Positions 1 through 8,158 of a stretch of DNA of 46,255 nucleotides are shown one piece after another. A program made the position numbers and the translations under genes. The stretch is taken from contig JAKABB010000012.1 in the NCBI GenBank assembly GCA_021802045.1, positions 1-46,255 of the forward strand, in the 5' to 3' direction. A model generated the notes under the pieces. The model made no database searches. It was not told where the DNA came from and worked only from the letters and a program-made list of their open reading frames with translations. How positions within the stretch are numbered: position 1 is the stretch's first letter; every line of letters begins with the position of its first letter. Source of the stretch: a bacterium. GTDB taxonomy: Bacteria > Chloroflexota > Dormibacteria > Aeolococcales > Bog-877.

Positions 1-1
1 G

Positions 2-628
2 GCGGGGCCCCAGCCCTTCGCCCTGCGCCTGGACGCCGCGGTGGAGGGCGCGGTGTCCGCGCCCCGGGCGGTGGCGGAGCGGGAGGTAGACATCCGGGCG
101 GTGTACGACACGGTGCTGACCGCGCTCCTGGGGCGCCCGGTGCCGCCGGCGACTCGGGAGGCCCTGCTGCGCCTCCACCAGACGGCCTGGGTGGCCGGGG
201 TGCGGGTGGCCGTCGGTGTCCCGGCGATGCTGGCGGCGCTGCGGGAGATGCGCCTGCGGGTGGGCCTGTGCTCCAACACCCCCTATCCCCCCGAGCTGAT
301 GCGGGCCCAGCTGGCGCGGCTGGGCCTGATCGACCACTTCGATGTCCTCTGCTTCAGCAGCGCGGTCGGCTGGCGCAAGCCCCATCCGGCGATCTTCCGT
401 GAGCTGGCCCGCGGGCTCGCGGTCCCCCCGGCGGCGACCCTCTTCGTCGGCGACGAGGCCCGGGCCGACCTGGGCGGGGCCCGGGACGCGGGGATGGGGC
501 CGGTGCTGGCGCGGGTGGTGCGCCGGGCCCAGGACCCGGAGCGGGTCGCCGGCGCGGTGATCGACGACTGGCCGGCGCTGGTGCGGCTGGCCCGGGAGGG
601 ATGGCCGGTGCCCGCCGGCGGCGGGTAG
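2..628 (+). CDS. HAD-superfamily hydrolase (5' end outside window)
   Basis: The frame is open to the left edge, so the N-terminus with the nucleophile Asp motif (motif I) is missing. What remains shows HAD motif II in LCSNT, motif III in WRKPHP with its Lys, and motif IV in FVGDEARADLGGA, the usual order for a subfamily IA (REG-2/phosphoglycolate phosphatase-like) enzyme. The region before motif II looks like an alpha-helical cap. The substrate cannot be told from sequence. The gene ends 56 nt before a small HTH gene that overlaps dinB, so these may be co-transcribed. The family call is secure, the precise function unknown. Confidence 0.85.
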   Translation, partial: AGPQPFALRLDAAVEGAVSAPRAVAEREVDIRAVYDTVLTALLGRPVPPATREALLRLHQTAWVAGVRVAVGVPAMLAALREMRLRVGLCSNTPYPPELMRAQLARLGLIDHFDVLCFSSAVGWRKPHPAIFRELARGLAVPPAATLFVGDEARADLGGARDAGMGPVLARVVRRAQDPERVAGAVIDDWPALVRLAREGWPVPAGGG

Positions 629-684
629 ACTGCGGGGGGACCGGCCCCGGTCGGCGGCCGCCGCCGGGGCTGGGGAGGCGTCCC

Positions 685-969
685 ATGGACTTCGCCGAAT
701 ACCTGAAGGCGCGCTGCGCGGAGCGGGGCATCTCCCTGCACCGGCTGGCGCTGCTCTGCGACCTCAACCAGATCTACTTCTACCAGGCCGTCAGCAAGAA
801 CCGGAGCACCCCGCCGCCCTGGGTCCTCCGGCGCGCCGCCCCCCACCTGGGCCGGCCCTACGTCGAGGTGCTGATCGCCGCCGGGCACCTGCGGCCGGAG
901 GACCTGGAGGAGTACCGGCGCCACCGCCGCCCCCCGCGCCGGTCGGTGGGGCGGGCGGATGACCGGTAG
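685..969 (+). CDS. Small helix-turn-helix protein
   Basis: This 94-residue protein starts at ATG 685 behind the purine-rich GGGGAGG (671-677). Residues 8-45 read like an XRE/Cro-type HTH (KARCAERGISLHRLALLCDL, then an YFYQAVSKN recognition helix), followed by a second helical part and a basic tail. The fold call rests on pattern only. It overlaps the start of dinB by 11 nt, so the two are likely translated together. A role in regulating dinB is possible but is inference. The upstream TAGACT at 626-631 could be its -10 element. Confidence 0.7.
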   Translation: MDFAEYLKARCAERGISLHRLALLCDLNQIYFYQAVSKNRSTPPPWVLRRAAPHLGRPYVEVLIAAGHLRPEDLEEYRRHRRPPRRSVGRADDR

Positions 970-2251
970 CCCGGGCGGGGTCCGGGCCCCGGAGTCGCGG
1001 GCCCTGCTCCACATCGACCTCGACGCCTTCTACGCCTCCTGCGAGGAGCGCCGCCACCCGGAGTTGCGGGGGCGGCCCCTGGTGGTCGGCGGCGAGGGAG
1101 GGTCCCGGCCGGGGGAGCGTGGCCCCCTGGGCCGCGGGGTGGTCTCGGCGGCCTCCTACGCCGCCCGGGCCCACGGGGTGCACTCCGCGCTCCCCCTCGC
1201 CGAGGCGCTGCGCCGCTGCCCGGCGCTGATCGTGCTCCCGGTGGACATGGCCCACTACCGTCAGGTCTCGGAGCGGGTCTTCGCCATCTTTCACCGGGTC
1301 ACTCCGCTGGTCGAGCCCCGCTCCCTCGACGAGGCCTTCCTGGACGTCACCGGGAGCCGGCGCCGCTTCGGCGCCGCCGCCGCCATCGGCCACCAGCTCC
1401 AGGGGGCGATCGCGGAGGAGTGCGGGCTCGACGCCTCGGTGGGGGTGGGGACCACCAAGACGGTGACCAAGATCGCCTCGGCGCTGCTCAAGCCCCGGGG
1501 CTTCGTGGAGGTCCCCCCGGGGACCGAGGCCGCCTTCCTGGCCCCCCTGCCGGTGGAGGCCCTCCCGGGCATCGGGCCCAAGACCGCCCTGCGGCTGCGG
1601 GGGATGCGGATCGCCACCCTGGGGCTGCTGGCCAGCTGGCCGGCCGTCAGCCTGCGGGAGGCGCTGGGCCCCGGCGCGGCCGGGCTCCAGGAGCGGGCGC
1701 GGGGAGTCGACCCGACCCCGGTCGAGGTGCCGGGGATCCCCAAGTCGCTCAGTCGCGAGGAGACGTACCCCCGTGACCAGGGCGACGGTGGCGTGCTCCG
1801 GGAGCGGGTCCGGGCCCTGACGGCCGAGGTGGCCCGGCGGCTGCGGGAGCGGGGGCTGAGCGCCCGCGCGGTCACCCTCAAGCTGCGCTACTCGGACTTC
1901 ACGACCCTGGTGCGCCGGCGGGCGGTCCCCCCCGGGGACCCGGGCGACCTGCGCCTGGCCGGCGACGCCCTGCGGCTCTTCGAGCAGACCTGGGAGCGGG
2001 GACGGCCGGTGCGCCTGCTGGGGGTCGGCGTCGAGGGGCTGGAGACGGCGGCTCAGCTGGGGCTCTTCGACGCCGGCGACCCCGGCCGGCCGGCGCTGGA
2101 CGCCACCCTGGACCAGCTCCGGCGCCGCTTCGGGCCGGCCGCCATCCACCGGGGGCCCACCGTGGCCGGCGCCACCCTCGACTGGAACCGCGACGACCTG
2201 GCCCGGCTGCGGCCCGCCGAGCCCGGGGGGGGCGCGGAGCCGGGCGTATGA
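959..2251 (+). CDS. dinB: DNA polymerase IV (Y-family translesion polymerase)
   Basis: This 430-residue protein has the Y-family palm motifs: D20 and D22 in HIDLDAFYASCEE, and the catalytic pair D124-E125 in SLDEAFLDV. Helix-hairpin-helix segments sit around residues 200-215 (LPGIGPKTA), followed by a little-finger domain. QLGLF at 366-370 fits the beta-clamp binding motif. About 60 residues follow that motif, so the clamp-binding peptide is not at the extreme C-terminus. It should copy past damaged template bases in the cytoplasm with low fidelity. ATG 959 overlaps the HTH gene by 11 nt. A glycine-rich insertion at 44-60 lies between conserved motifs. Confidence 0.96.
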   Translation: MTGSPGGVRAPESRALLHIDLDAFYASCEERRHPELRGRPLVVGGEGGSRPGERGPLGRGVVSAASYAARAHGVHSALPLAEALRRCPALIVLPVDMAHYRQVSERVFAIFHRVTPLVEPRSLDEAFLDVTGSRRRFGAAAAIGHQLQGAIAEECGLDASVGVGTTKTVTKIASALLKPRGFVEVPPGTEAAFLAPLPVEALPGIGPKTALRLRGMRIATLGLLASWPAVSLREALGPGAAGLQERARGVDPTPVEVPGIPKSLSREETYPRDQGDGGVLRERVRALTAEVARRLRERGLSARAVTLKLRYSDFTTLVRRRAVPPGDPGDLRLAGDALRLFEQTWERGRPVRLLGVGVEGLETAAQLGLFDAGDPGRPALDATLDQLRRRFGPAAIHRGPTVAGATLDWNRDDLARLRPAEPGGGAEPGV

Positions 2252-2252
2252 T
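2247..2252 (+). promoter_or_regulatory. Candidate -10 element TATGAT, leaderless-type
   Basis: TATGAT overlaps the end of dinB and lies 9 nt before GTG 2262. The spacing fits an mRNA that begins at or next to the start codon, as seen at many other genes here. No clear -35 element was seen. Confidence 0.45.
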
Positions 2253-2261
2253 CGAGGCGCT

Positions 2262-2564
2262 GTGACCGCCGCCACCGACACCCTCTGCTGGTGGATCGAG
2301 CGGGGCGGCTCGCGAGCGCTGGTCCGGGAGGACGGCCATGTCGAGTCTTCCGATCCCGACCTCGACGCCGAGCTCCGCCGCCGCCTGGGGGAGCCGGTCA
2401 CCGTCTACCGGCGCGGCACCGTGAGCCCGGGGCCGGCCGGCACCGCCGCCGAGCGCCGCCCGGTGGAGCTGCGGCCGGGGGACCGTCGCTATGTGGTGGC
2501 TCGCATCCGCGCCCTGACCGCCCAGGACCCCGGCTGGCGGATCGCAGGTATCGAGTGGGTCTGA
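2262..2564 (+). CDS. Hypothetical protein, 100 residues
   Basis: A soluble, acidic and arginine-rich 100-residue protein with no signal peptide or membrane segment. It starts at GTG 2262, 10 nt after dinB, and overlaps the NUDIX gene by 10 nt. It ends in RIRALTAQDPGWRIAGIEWV, preceded by LRPGDRRYVVA. I do not recognise the family. The tight packing argues for a real gene in the dinB-NUDIX-moaC run. Confidence 0.6.
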   Translation: MTAATDTLCWWIERGGSRALVREDGHVESSDPDLDAELRRRLGEPVTVYRRGTVSPGPAGTAAERRPVELRPGDRRYVVARIRALTAQDPGWRIAGIEWV

Positions 2565-3094
2565 TCGAGGCCGCCTTCCGCTTCTGCCCCCTGTGCGGGA
2601 CCGCGCTCCGGCTCCGGCGCGTCGAGGCCCACGAGCTGCCGGCCTGTCCGGCCTGCGACTTCGTCGCCTTCCGGGACCCCAAGGTGGTGGTGGCGATGAT
2701 CGCCCACGACCCGGCCGGCCGGGTGCTGGCCCTGCGCCGGGGGATCGCGCCCGCGCGGGGCGAGTGGGCCCTGCCCGGCGGCTACGTGGACTTCGACGAG
2801 CACCCGGCCCGCAGCGCCGAGCGGGAGTGCTGGGAGGAGACCGGCTGCCGGGTGGTGGCCGAGCGCCTGGAGGGGGTGCACCATGTCGGGCTGCCCCACG
2901 CCGGGTTGATCGTGCTGGCCTACAGCGGGCCGGTGCTGGAGGGGATCCCCACCACCGGCCCGGAGGCGCTGGAACTGGGGTTCTTCGCCCCGCCCGCCCT
3001 CCCGGAGCTGGCCTTCACCAGCCACCGCGAGGTGGTCGCCGCCTGGCTCGCCGCCCGGGCCGGGGCGCTGGGCCCGAGCACGCTGCAGGGCTGA
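2555..3094 (+). CDS. NUDIX hydrolase with N-terminal zinc ribbon
   Basis: A 179-residue protein. CPLCG and CPACDF near residues 8-35 form a zinc ribbon. The NUDIX box runs from GGYVDFDEH to RECWEETG and matches the G-x5-E-x7-RE-x2-EE-x-G pattern, so the metal-binding glutamates are present. It should hydrolyse a nucleoside diphosphate linked to another moiety; the zinc-ribbon/NUDIX arrangement resembles NADH- or ADP-ribose-type enzymes. I chose GTG 2555, which overlaps the preceding gene by 10 nt; the zinc ribbon begins only about 8 residues later, and there is no later good start before it. Confidence 0.85.
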   Translation: MGLIEAAFRFCPLCGTALRLRRVEAHELPACPACDFVAFRDPKVVVAMIAHDPAGRVLALRRGIAPARGEWALPGGYVDFDEHPARSAERECWEETGCRVVAERLEGVHHVGLPHAGLIVLAYSGPVLEGIPTTGPEALELGFFAPPALPELAFTSHREVVAAWLAARAGALGPSTLQG

Positions 3095-3097
3095 GGG

Positions 3098-3727
3098 GTG
3101 CGGGTGCCCGGGCGGGGCTGCCGGCGCGGCTGCGGCTGCTGCCTGCTGAGCCCCCTGCTGCTGCTGGTGCTGGCCGCCCTGGCCTTCCACGCGGCGGTGA
3201 CGCCCCCGGCCTACGCCCCCGTCCGTCCCAGCGCCCCGCCGGCGCTCTCGGCCTCGATGGCCGCCGCCGTCGGCCAGGCCTACGCCATGCGCCGCCCGGT
3301 TGCCGTCCTGCTGCTGACCGACGGGGAGGCCACGGCCCTGGTCGACGCCTCTCTGGGGGCCGGGTTCCCCCTGCGTGATCTCCAGGTGCACGTGCTGGCC
3401 GGGCGGCTGCTGGTGCTGGGCACCACCAGGGTCCTGGGCCATGCGGTGGTGCTCGGGGGCCAGGTCCGCCTGCGGCCCCTGGGTGGCAGCCGGATGGCGA
3501 TGCACCTGGTCGGGGTCAGCGTGGGCCAGATCGGCCTGCCCACATTCATGGTCCCTCTGCTGGCCCGGCTGGTCCCCCAGGAGCTCTCGCTGCCGGCCTC
3601 GACCGACCGCATCCCGCTTCGGGTCCAGTGCGTGGTGGCGCGGCCGGGCCGGCTGTCGGTGGCCCTGCGACTGGGGGGCGGGGCTGCCACCGGCGCCGGC
3701 GCCGGGATCTGCGCCGGGGCGGCGTGA
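3098..3727 (+). CDS. Membrane-anchored protein of unknown function
   Basis: A 209-residue protein starting at GTG 3098. After a basic, Cys-rich start ([14 protein letters not shown]), one hydrophobic segment spans about residues 15-33. A proline/alanine-rich linker follows, then an extracytoplasmic domain of alternating hydrophobic strands. The layout resembles LmeA/DUF2993-type anchored lipid-binding-like proteins, but that is only a resemblance. The alanine/glycine-rich C-terminus overlaps moaC by 4 nt (GTGA), so it sits in the same operon. The Cys cluster before the membrane segment (CRRGCGCC) is unusual. Confidence 0.65.
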   Translation: MRVPGRGCRRGCGCCLLSPLLLLVLAALAFHAAVTPPAYAPVRPSAPPALSASMAAAVGQAYAMRRPVAVLLLTDGEATALVDASLGAGFPLRDLQVHVLAGRLLVLGTTRVLGHAVVLGGQVRLRPLGGSRMAMHLVGVSVGQIGLPTFMVPLLARLVPQELSLPASTDRIPLRVQCVVARPGRLSVALRLGGGAATGAGAGICAGAA

Positions 3728-4464
3728 GCGGCCCGGCCCGGCTCAGCCACACCGACGCCGCCGGGCGGGTGGCCATGGTCGACGTCGGCGACAAGCCCCC
3801 GACCCAGCGGGTGGCCACGGCCAGCGGCCGGGTCCGGTGCAGCGAGGCGGCGCTGGCGGCCATCACCGGCGGGACGGCCCGCAAGGGCGACGTCCTCACC
3901 ACCGCCCGTCTGGCGGGGATCATGGCCGCCAAGCGGACGGCGGAGCTGATCCCCCTCTGCCACCCGCTGCCCCTGACCCACGTCGAGCTGACCGCCGACC
4001 TGGTGGCGGACCCGCCGGCGGTGGCGCTGCGCGCCACGGTGCGCTGCCAGGGGCCGACCGGCGTGGAGATGGAGGCCCTGACCGCGGTGGCGGTGGCGGC
4101 GCTGACGGTCATCGACATGATCAAGGCCGTCGACCCCTGGGCGGTCATCGAGGCGGTCCAGGTGGAGGAGAAGGCGGGCGGGCGCTCGGGGACCCGGCGA
4201 CGCGACGCCCCGGGCCGGCAGGCGAAGCATCCGGCTCCCGTCGCCGGGCTGGTCGAGGGTCGCCTGGGGGCCGGGCCGGCGCCAGCCGATCTGGGGCTGC
4301 CGCCCGGCTCTCCCAGGAGCGCGGTCGCCGGCGGCGCCGAGCGCCCCGCCCACTCGGCCCGACGCGACCGGTCCCACGATCTCGTCCTCGATGCCGTGCG
4401 CCGGAGCCGGGGTGGCGGTCGGCCCGACCATGACGCCGATGGATCGGCCGACGGGGCTGGCTGA
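3724..4464 (+). CDS. moaC: Cyclic pyranopterin monophosphate synthase, C-terminally extended
   Basis: MoaC converts the MoaA product to cyclic pyranopterin monophosphate, the first stable intermediate of molybdenum cofactor synthesis. Motifs are [19 protein letters not shown] (54-72), LCHPLPL (78-84, with the active-site His), EMEALTA (115-121) and DMIKAVD (131-137, with the active-site Lys). The family normally ends shortly after GGRSGT (152-157), giving about 160 residues. Here the frame continues another 85 or so Arg/Pro/Ser-rich residues that look like read-through of non-coding sequence. The GTG start overlaps the previous stop as GTGA. moaB lies elsewhere in the window (32902-33477). 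Confidence 0.9.
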   Translation: MSGPARLSHTDAAGRVAMVDVGDKPPTQRVATASGRVRCSEAALAAITGGTARKGDVLTTARLAGIMAAKRTAELIPLCHPLPLTHVELTADLVADPPAVALRATVRCQGPTGVEMEALTAVAVAALTVIDMIKAVDPWAVIEAVQVEEKAGGRSGTRRRDAPGRQAKHPAPVAGLVEGRLGAGPAPADLGLPPGSPRSAVAGGAERPAHSARRDRSHDLVLDAVRRSRGGGRPDHDADGSADGAG

Positions 4465-4483
4465 GCGCGCGGCGACGCGGTAG

Positions 4484-4850
4484 CGGCTCCATCAGCAGGT
4501 CGCGCCGCGGGTGCTGCCCAACGCGTGGGACGTGGCCACGGCCCGCGCCCTGGCCGACGCCCGGCTCCCGGCCGTCGCCACCTCGAGCTGGGCCATCACC
4601 GCCAGCTACCGGGCAGAGGACCGCCACTCCACGGGGGGCGTGGCCACGTTCCCCACCATCGGCCGCATGGCCGCCGCCGTCGAGGTGCCGCTCCCCGCGG
4701 ACCGCGAGGGCGGCCACCGGTTCCCGGTCGCGGAGCTGGCGGCCCAGCCGCTGGACGCCGGTGCCGTGGGATGCAGCCTCGAGGACGCCGACCGTCGCGG
4801 CGACGTGGACCTCCACCGGCGGGAGCGGTGGCCCTCCGGGCCCCGGCTGG
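4484..4850 (+). pseudogene. Isocitrate lyase/PEP mutase family remnant
   Basis: The + strand frame reads LHQQ, LPNAWDVATARALADARL, PAVATSSWAI, IGRMAAAVEVP and LDAGAVGCSLED, which follows the N-terminal half of the PEP mutase/isocitrate lyase superfamily in order. Spacings between motifs are shortened. A stop (TAG 4481-4483) lies just upstream in frame, and similarity ends near 4850 although the frame runs on, antisense to the next gene. The C-terminal half of the barrel is absent. It sits directly behind the extended moaC tail, so both may reflect one rearrangement. A start at GTG 4511 is possible, but no functional enzyme is expected. Confidence 0.65.
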
Positions 4851-4987
4851 CCCCTCGGAAACGTGCTCGCCCGGTGAGGCCTGTCAGCAGATCGAAGATG
4901 CCAGGCCCGCTACGGCCCGATTGCTCCCCAATCCCCCTGGGTCACCCACACCTGTGGCGGGAGGCCCTCAAGTTGTACTGCGCCCAG

Positions 4988-5797
4988 TCATCCCCCGGGC
5001 GGCGCGAAGATCATCCGGGCCTTGGGGAGGTCGTACGTGACGATGAAGTTCCTGAGGAACGCGTCGCCGACGAGCCCGTCGTAGATGATCTGCTGGAACA
5101 TGACCTCAGGATCTCGTTGGCAGATGGACGGAGCACCGGTCGGGTTCACCACACCCTGGAGCTGCGTGAAGTAGCGGGTGTACTGGTGGCCGGTCTCGTC
5201 CCGGCCCTCGACTCTGCGGGTGCCGGCGTCGCTGAGCTTGATCCCAAGGTCGCCGGCAAGCGCCTCGTTCACAATCAACGAGTCACTGCCCATGTCGACC
5301 TCGACCGAGATCGCCCCCCGACCGGGGACGTCGAGGGGAAGGAAGACCGCGGTGGCGTGCGTATCCTGCTCCACTCGAACGTCCACGGCACTCCCGGCTT
5401 CCGCTCGGGCAGCCAGGGAGTCGGCGTCCTCAAGGACAATCGCTCGGGCGGGGTAGTCGACCGTCACCGGCGTCGACCGGAAGTAGTCCAGGGCAAGGAA
5501 CCCCTCGACCCCCTCAAGACCGCCGATGTCGAAGACGCCGACGACGAGGTCGTCGCGACGGTGATCTCCGACGGTGAGTGAGCCCAGGGATCCGAGCGGG
5601 ATCGTTACCTCCTGCCCGGACATCCGACGTCCCGTGTAGCTGGAGCCGGTCAACTCGCAGCCCGCCGATGTCGCGAGCGAACCGGAGACAAGGGTCAGCC
5701 CGATCCCCGAATCGAGCACAAAAGTGGTCTCGGTGCCTCCGACAAGAACCGGCACGGTGACCAGGTGATGGAGGTATCGGAAGGGAACTGGCGGCAT
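4988..5797 (-). CDS. Retropepsin-like aspartyl protease, two-lobed
   Basis: A 269-residue protein with two aspartyl-protease-like repeats. Lobe 1 has FVLDSG (catalytic-type D29-S-G) and ends in GFLALDYFRSTPVTVDYPAR, the usual end of a retropepsin-like lobe. Lobe 2 has VEVDMGSDSL (D168-M-G-S) and ends in VGDAFLRNFIVTYDLPKARM. Having both Asp motifs in one chain suggests a complete active site without dimerisation. No signal peptide or membrane segment is visible. ATG 5797 has AGGAG 5 nt upstream. It is less GC-rich than the genes before it, which suggests transfer. The substrate is unknown. Confidence 0.8.
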   Translation of the reverse strand: MPPVPFRYLHHLVTVPVLVGGTETTFVLDSGIGLTLVSGSLATSAGCELTGSSYTGRRMSGQEVTIPLGSLGSLTVGDHRRDDLVVGVFDIGGLEGVEGFLALDYFRSTPVTVDYPARAIVLEDADSLAARAEAGSAVDVRVEQDTHATAVFLPLDVPGRGAISVEVDMGSDSLIVNEALAGDLGIKLSDAGTRRVEGRDETGHQYTRYFTQLQGVVNPTGAPSICQRDPEVMFQQIIYDGLVGDAFLRNFIVTYDLPKARMIFAPPGG

Positions 5798-5904
5798 GGC
5801 GCTCCTGCGTTCAAGCGGTGGTTGGGGACCAGGCCCAAAGGGGCCCGCGCCTCAGGTGAGGGGATCGGCTACCGGGACACGCCAAGGGCGGTGGGGGTCG
5901 GTCG

Positions 5905-6324
5905 TCAGGCTTCACAGCGTCGCTTGAGACCCTGCGCCTCCATGTGAAGGTACCTGCGGGTGAGACCGGATGTGAAGAGGCCGAGGACCCGAGCCATGGG
6001 GCCATGCTGGTCGATGCTCAGCGTGACCCTGACGGTGCCGTCCTGTCCGGCACGCACCAAGTGACCAGCGGTGGTGGTCACGCCGCCCCCACTGGCGCTC
6101 CATGAGAACGAGGTGGGGGGTTCGATCTCGGTGACCCGCCAGACCATGGCCGGTAGCCGGGGCTGCTTCAGCCGCACCTTGCTGGCCGTGGTCAGGCCAC
6201 CGGTGTCCAGTCGCTGCACCTCGCTGACCGACTCCGTCCATTCGGGCCAGCGCTCGACCTCCACCAGGACACTCCAGACGTCCGCTGCCTTGGCGTCGAT
6301 GTCGACCGATGTCTCGATGTGCAG
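5905..6324 (-). CDS. SRPBCC (polyketide cyclase/START-like) protein
   Basis: A roughly 139-residue single SRPBCC domain: HIETSVDIDAKAADVWSVL, WPEWTESVSEV, then the beta-strands and C-terminal helix (LGLFTSGLTRRYLHMEAQGL) of the helix-grip fold. It likely binds a small hydrophobic ligand. I place the start at CTG 6324 because an exact AGGAGG lies 6 nt before it and the family normally begins with M-H-I-E. Upstream GTG codons at 6339 and 6360 lack a ribosome site but would extend the frame. It is divergent from a TetR regulator 80 nt away and may be its target; that is inference. Confidence 0.82.
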   Translation of the reverse strand: MHIETSVDIDAKAADVWSVLVEVERWPEWTESVSEVQRLDTGGLTTASKVRLKQPRLPAMVWRVTEIEPPTSFSWSASGGGVTTTAGHLVRAGQDGTVRVTLSIDQHGPMARVLGLFTSGLTRRYLHMEAQGLKRRCEA

Positions 6325-6388
6325 GGTCCGCCTCCTCACTCGTCCGGCCCAACCACCCACGACCCCCGACCCGGGGATTGGTCACCCA

Positions 6389-6406
6389 ATGTACCATGTG
6401 GTACAT
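6389..6406. promoter_or_regulatory. TetR operator overlapping -10 and start codon
   Basis: ATGTACC (6389-6395) and its exact reverse complement GGTACAT (6400-6406) flank ATGT. The palindrome covers TACCAT (6392-6397), a -10 candidate 7 nt before ATG 6405, and runs into the start codon. Bound regulator would block its own leaderless promoter. It could also affect the divergent SRPBCC gene. Confidence 0.65.
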
Positions 6407-7046
6407 GCCGGCGCGGTCCGCTGCCTCGCCCTCCAGCCCGCGGGATCTGATCCTCGGCCGGGCGATCGAGCACCTGGCCGCCCATGGCCTGGGCGATACG
6501 AGCTTGCGCCAGCTCGCTGGGGCACTGGGCACCAGCCATCGGATGCTCGTCTACCACTTCGGCTCGAAGGAGGGCTTCCTGGTCGCTGTGGTGCGCGCCG
6601 TGGAAGCGCGCCAACGAGCAGCACTGGCGGAGATCGTCGCCACCGCCGGGAGCGCCTCCCCGGCCGAGATCATGCGCCGGTTCTGGGACCGGTTGGCCGA
6701 TCCCGCCCTGTGGCCGCATGAGCGACTGTTCTTCGAACTCTACAGCCAGGCCCTCCAAGGCCGGCCGCACGCGCTCCCGCTGCTGGAAGGCATCATCGAT
6801 AGCTGGATTGAGCCGGCGGTCGAGTTCGCTCGACGCCACGGGCTGCCCGAGCGGCCTGCCCGGGCACAAGCCCGCCTTGGGCTGGCGGTCATGCGCGGGC
6901 TGCTGTTGGACCTGCTGGCCACCGGCGACCGCCGGGCCGTCGATCAGGCACTGGAGCTGCATGTCGCGACTCTGGTCGGTCAAGACACCGCCGACCCCGC
7001 CCCCTTGTCCCCGTTGAGCCGAGGGACCCGCAGGAGCGGGAAGTAG
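6405..7046 (+). CDS. TetR-family transcriptional regulator
   Basis: A 213-residue protein. The N-terminal HTH (ILGRAIEHLAAHGLGDTSLRQLAG, then RMLVYHFGSKEGFLVAVVRA) matches TetR with the Y-x-F-x-S-K-E signature. The C-terminal ligand domain is helical and contains FWDRLADPALWPHERLFFELY. An open frame extends upstream to 6309, but ATG 6405 is favoured: it follows TACCAT by 7 nt and lies in a palindromic operator, and the HTH begins about 13 residues later. It is probably self-repressing. The ligand is unknown; the neighbouring SRPBCC and DUF3995 genes are candidate targets. Confidence 0.9.
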   Translation: MPARSAASPSSPRDLILGRAIEHLAAHGLGDTSLRQLAGALGTSHRMLVYHFGSKEGFLVAVVRAVEARQRAALAEIVATAGSASPAEIMRRFWDRLADPALWPHERLFFELYSQALQGRPHALPLLEGIIDSWIEPAVEFARRHGLPERPARAQARLGLAVMRGLLLDLLATGDRRAVDQALELHVATLVGQDTADPAPLSPLSRGTRRSGK

Positions 7047-7385
7047 TGGGCAGCGATCGAGCTGGCCGACGCTCGTGGGCGGCGACGAGGACTGGCTGGG
7101 CCCGCCCTGGCCGGGCGCTGGCCGCCCGTCGTGGGCCCGGTTCCCCCCGAGGCCGCCTCCAGTCGCAAACCGCCGGGGTCTCTTCGACCCCAGAGTGGCT
7201 GCCCAACCCACCCTTGCGCCCAACCCTCGGCCCCGGACGCCTGCGGCCCTGGGCCGGCAGGAGGCTGTGAGGGCCTGAGCGCCGGCGGAACGGAAGCCGA
7301 GGCCGCTTCCTCCTCCGCCCCGGCAGGAAGCCCTCCTGTGGCAAGCTGTGCGCGTTCATCAAACACGGTCAGCGGGGATGCGCCG
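7047..7385. other. Intergenic stretch without a supported gene
   Basis: GC-rich sequence between the TetR gene and the DUF3995 gene. Several frames are open on both strands but read as Arg/Pro/Gly-rich filler without recognisable motifs. No promoter or hairpin stood out. Confidence 0.5.
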
Positions 7386-7931
7386 GTGCCTGGCCCGGTT
7401 GGACCGTTGCCGAGGCGATCCGGGCGACGAGCCAGGGGGCTGGTGCCCGCTGGGGCGGCATGCGCGGTGGGTTTGCTCTACGCGGCCGTCAGCGCGTATT
7501 GGGCCGCCGGTGGCACCCAGCTCCTCAACACGGTAGGTGGCGTGTTCGAGGAGGCGGGACGTTCGGGGGCGCTCGATGTGGCGCTGCTGATCTGGCTGGT
7601 GGTCATGGTCAAGGTGGTCGCGGCGGCGCTGCCCCTAGCAGCCGTCGCCGGCTCCGGTCCACTCGCGATGCGGCGTCTCACGCACACCCTGGCCTGGCTC
7701 AAGGGTGCAATCCTCACCGGGTACGGCCTGATCCTCACAGTCGTGGGCCTGCTGGTGGAAGCGCGGATCATCGCTGCCGGCAGCCATGCCGACCACCTCG
7801 CGCTTCGGTGGCACGCCTACCTCTGGGATCCATGGTTCCTCCTGTGGGGGCTCCTGGTGCTGGGAGCGATGTTCCGCTCCCACGCGGCGCGGAACTTCAA
7901 GCCTGGATCACTGCCCGCGAAGGGGAGCTGA
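7386..7931 (+). CDS. DUF3995-type four-helix membrane protein
   Basis: About 181 residues from GTG 7386 (GTG 7443 is an alternative). The core LLYAAVSAYWAAGGTQLLNT, followed by further hydrophobic helices (LIWLVVMVKVVAAALPLAAV, ILTGYGLILTVVGLLVEARI, WFLLWGLLVLGAMF), gives four membrane segments. The AYWAAGG signature in helix 1 is that of DUF3995. Family function is not established. The frame is open well upstream to 7131, but that part is low-complexity and unlikely to be translated. It lies downstream of the TetR gene on the same strand. Confidence 0.75.
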   Translation: MPGPVGPLPRRSGRRARGLVPAGAACAVGLLYAAVSAYWAAGGTQLLNTVGGVFEEAGRSGALDVALLIWLVVMVKVVAAALPLAAVAGSGPLAMRRLTHTLAWLKGAILTGYGLILTVVGLLVEARIIAAGSHADHLALRWHAYLWDPWFLLWGLLVLGAMFRSHAARNFKPGSLPAKGS

Positions 7932-8158
7932 CCACTCCAGGTCCGGCTGAGGGTGGTGGTCGAACCGGGCGCGGGGGATGACCATCAGGCCGGCCAGGCC
8001 ATCGGCGGGCACCTCCCAGGGGTCCGTGTGGACTCAAGTCCGCCCCCTGCCAGTGGTGGGCGGCCGGCTTGAATCGGGTGAGGCCACCGAGCGGCGAGAG
8101 CCCCGCCGCAACGGATGGGCAGGAGCTTCAGGACACCGCGGCCGGTTCCAGCGTGCGG

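Noticed and set aside
283..2401. Long minus-strand open frames opposite the HAD and dinB genes
   Set aside because: They are Arg/Pro/Gly-rich mirrors of strong plus-strand genes with clear motifs; high GC content removes stops on the other strand.
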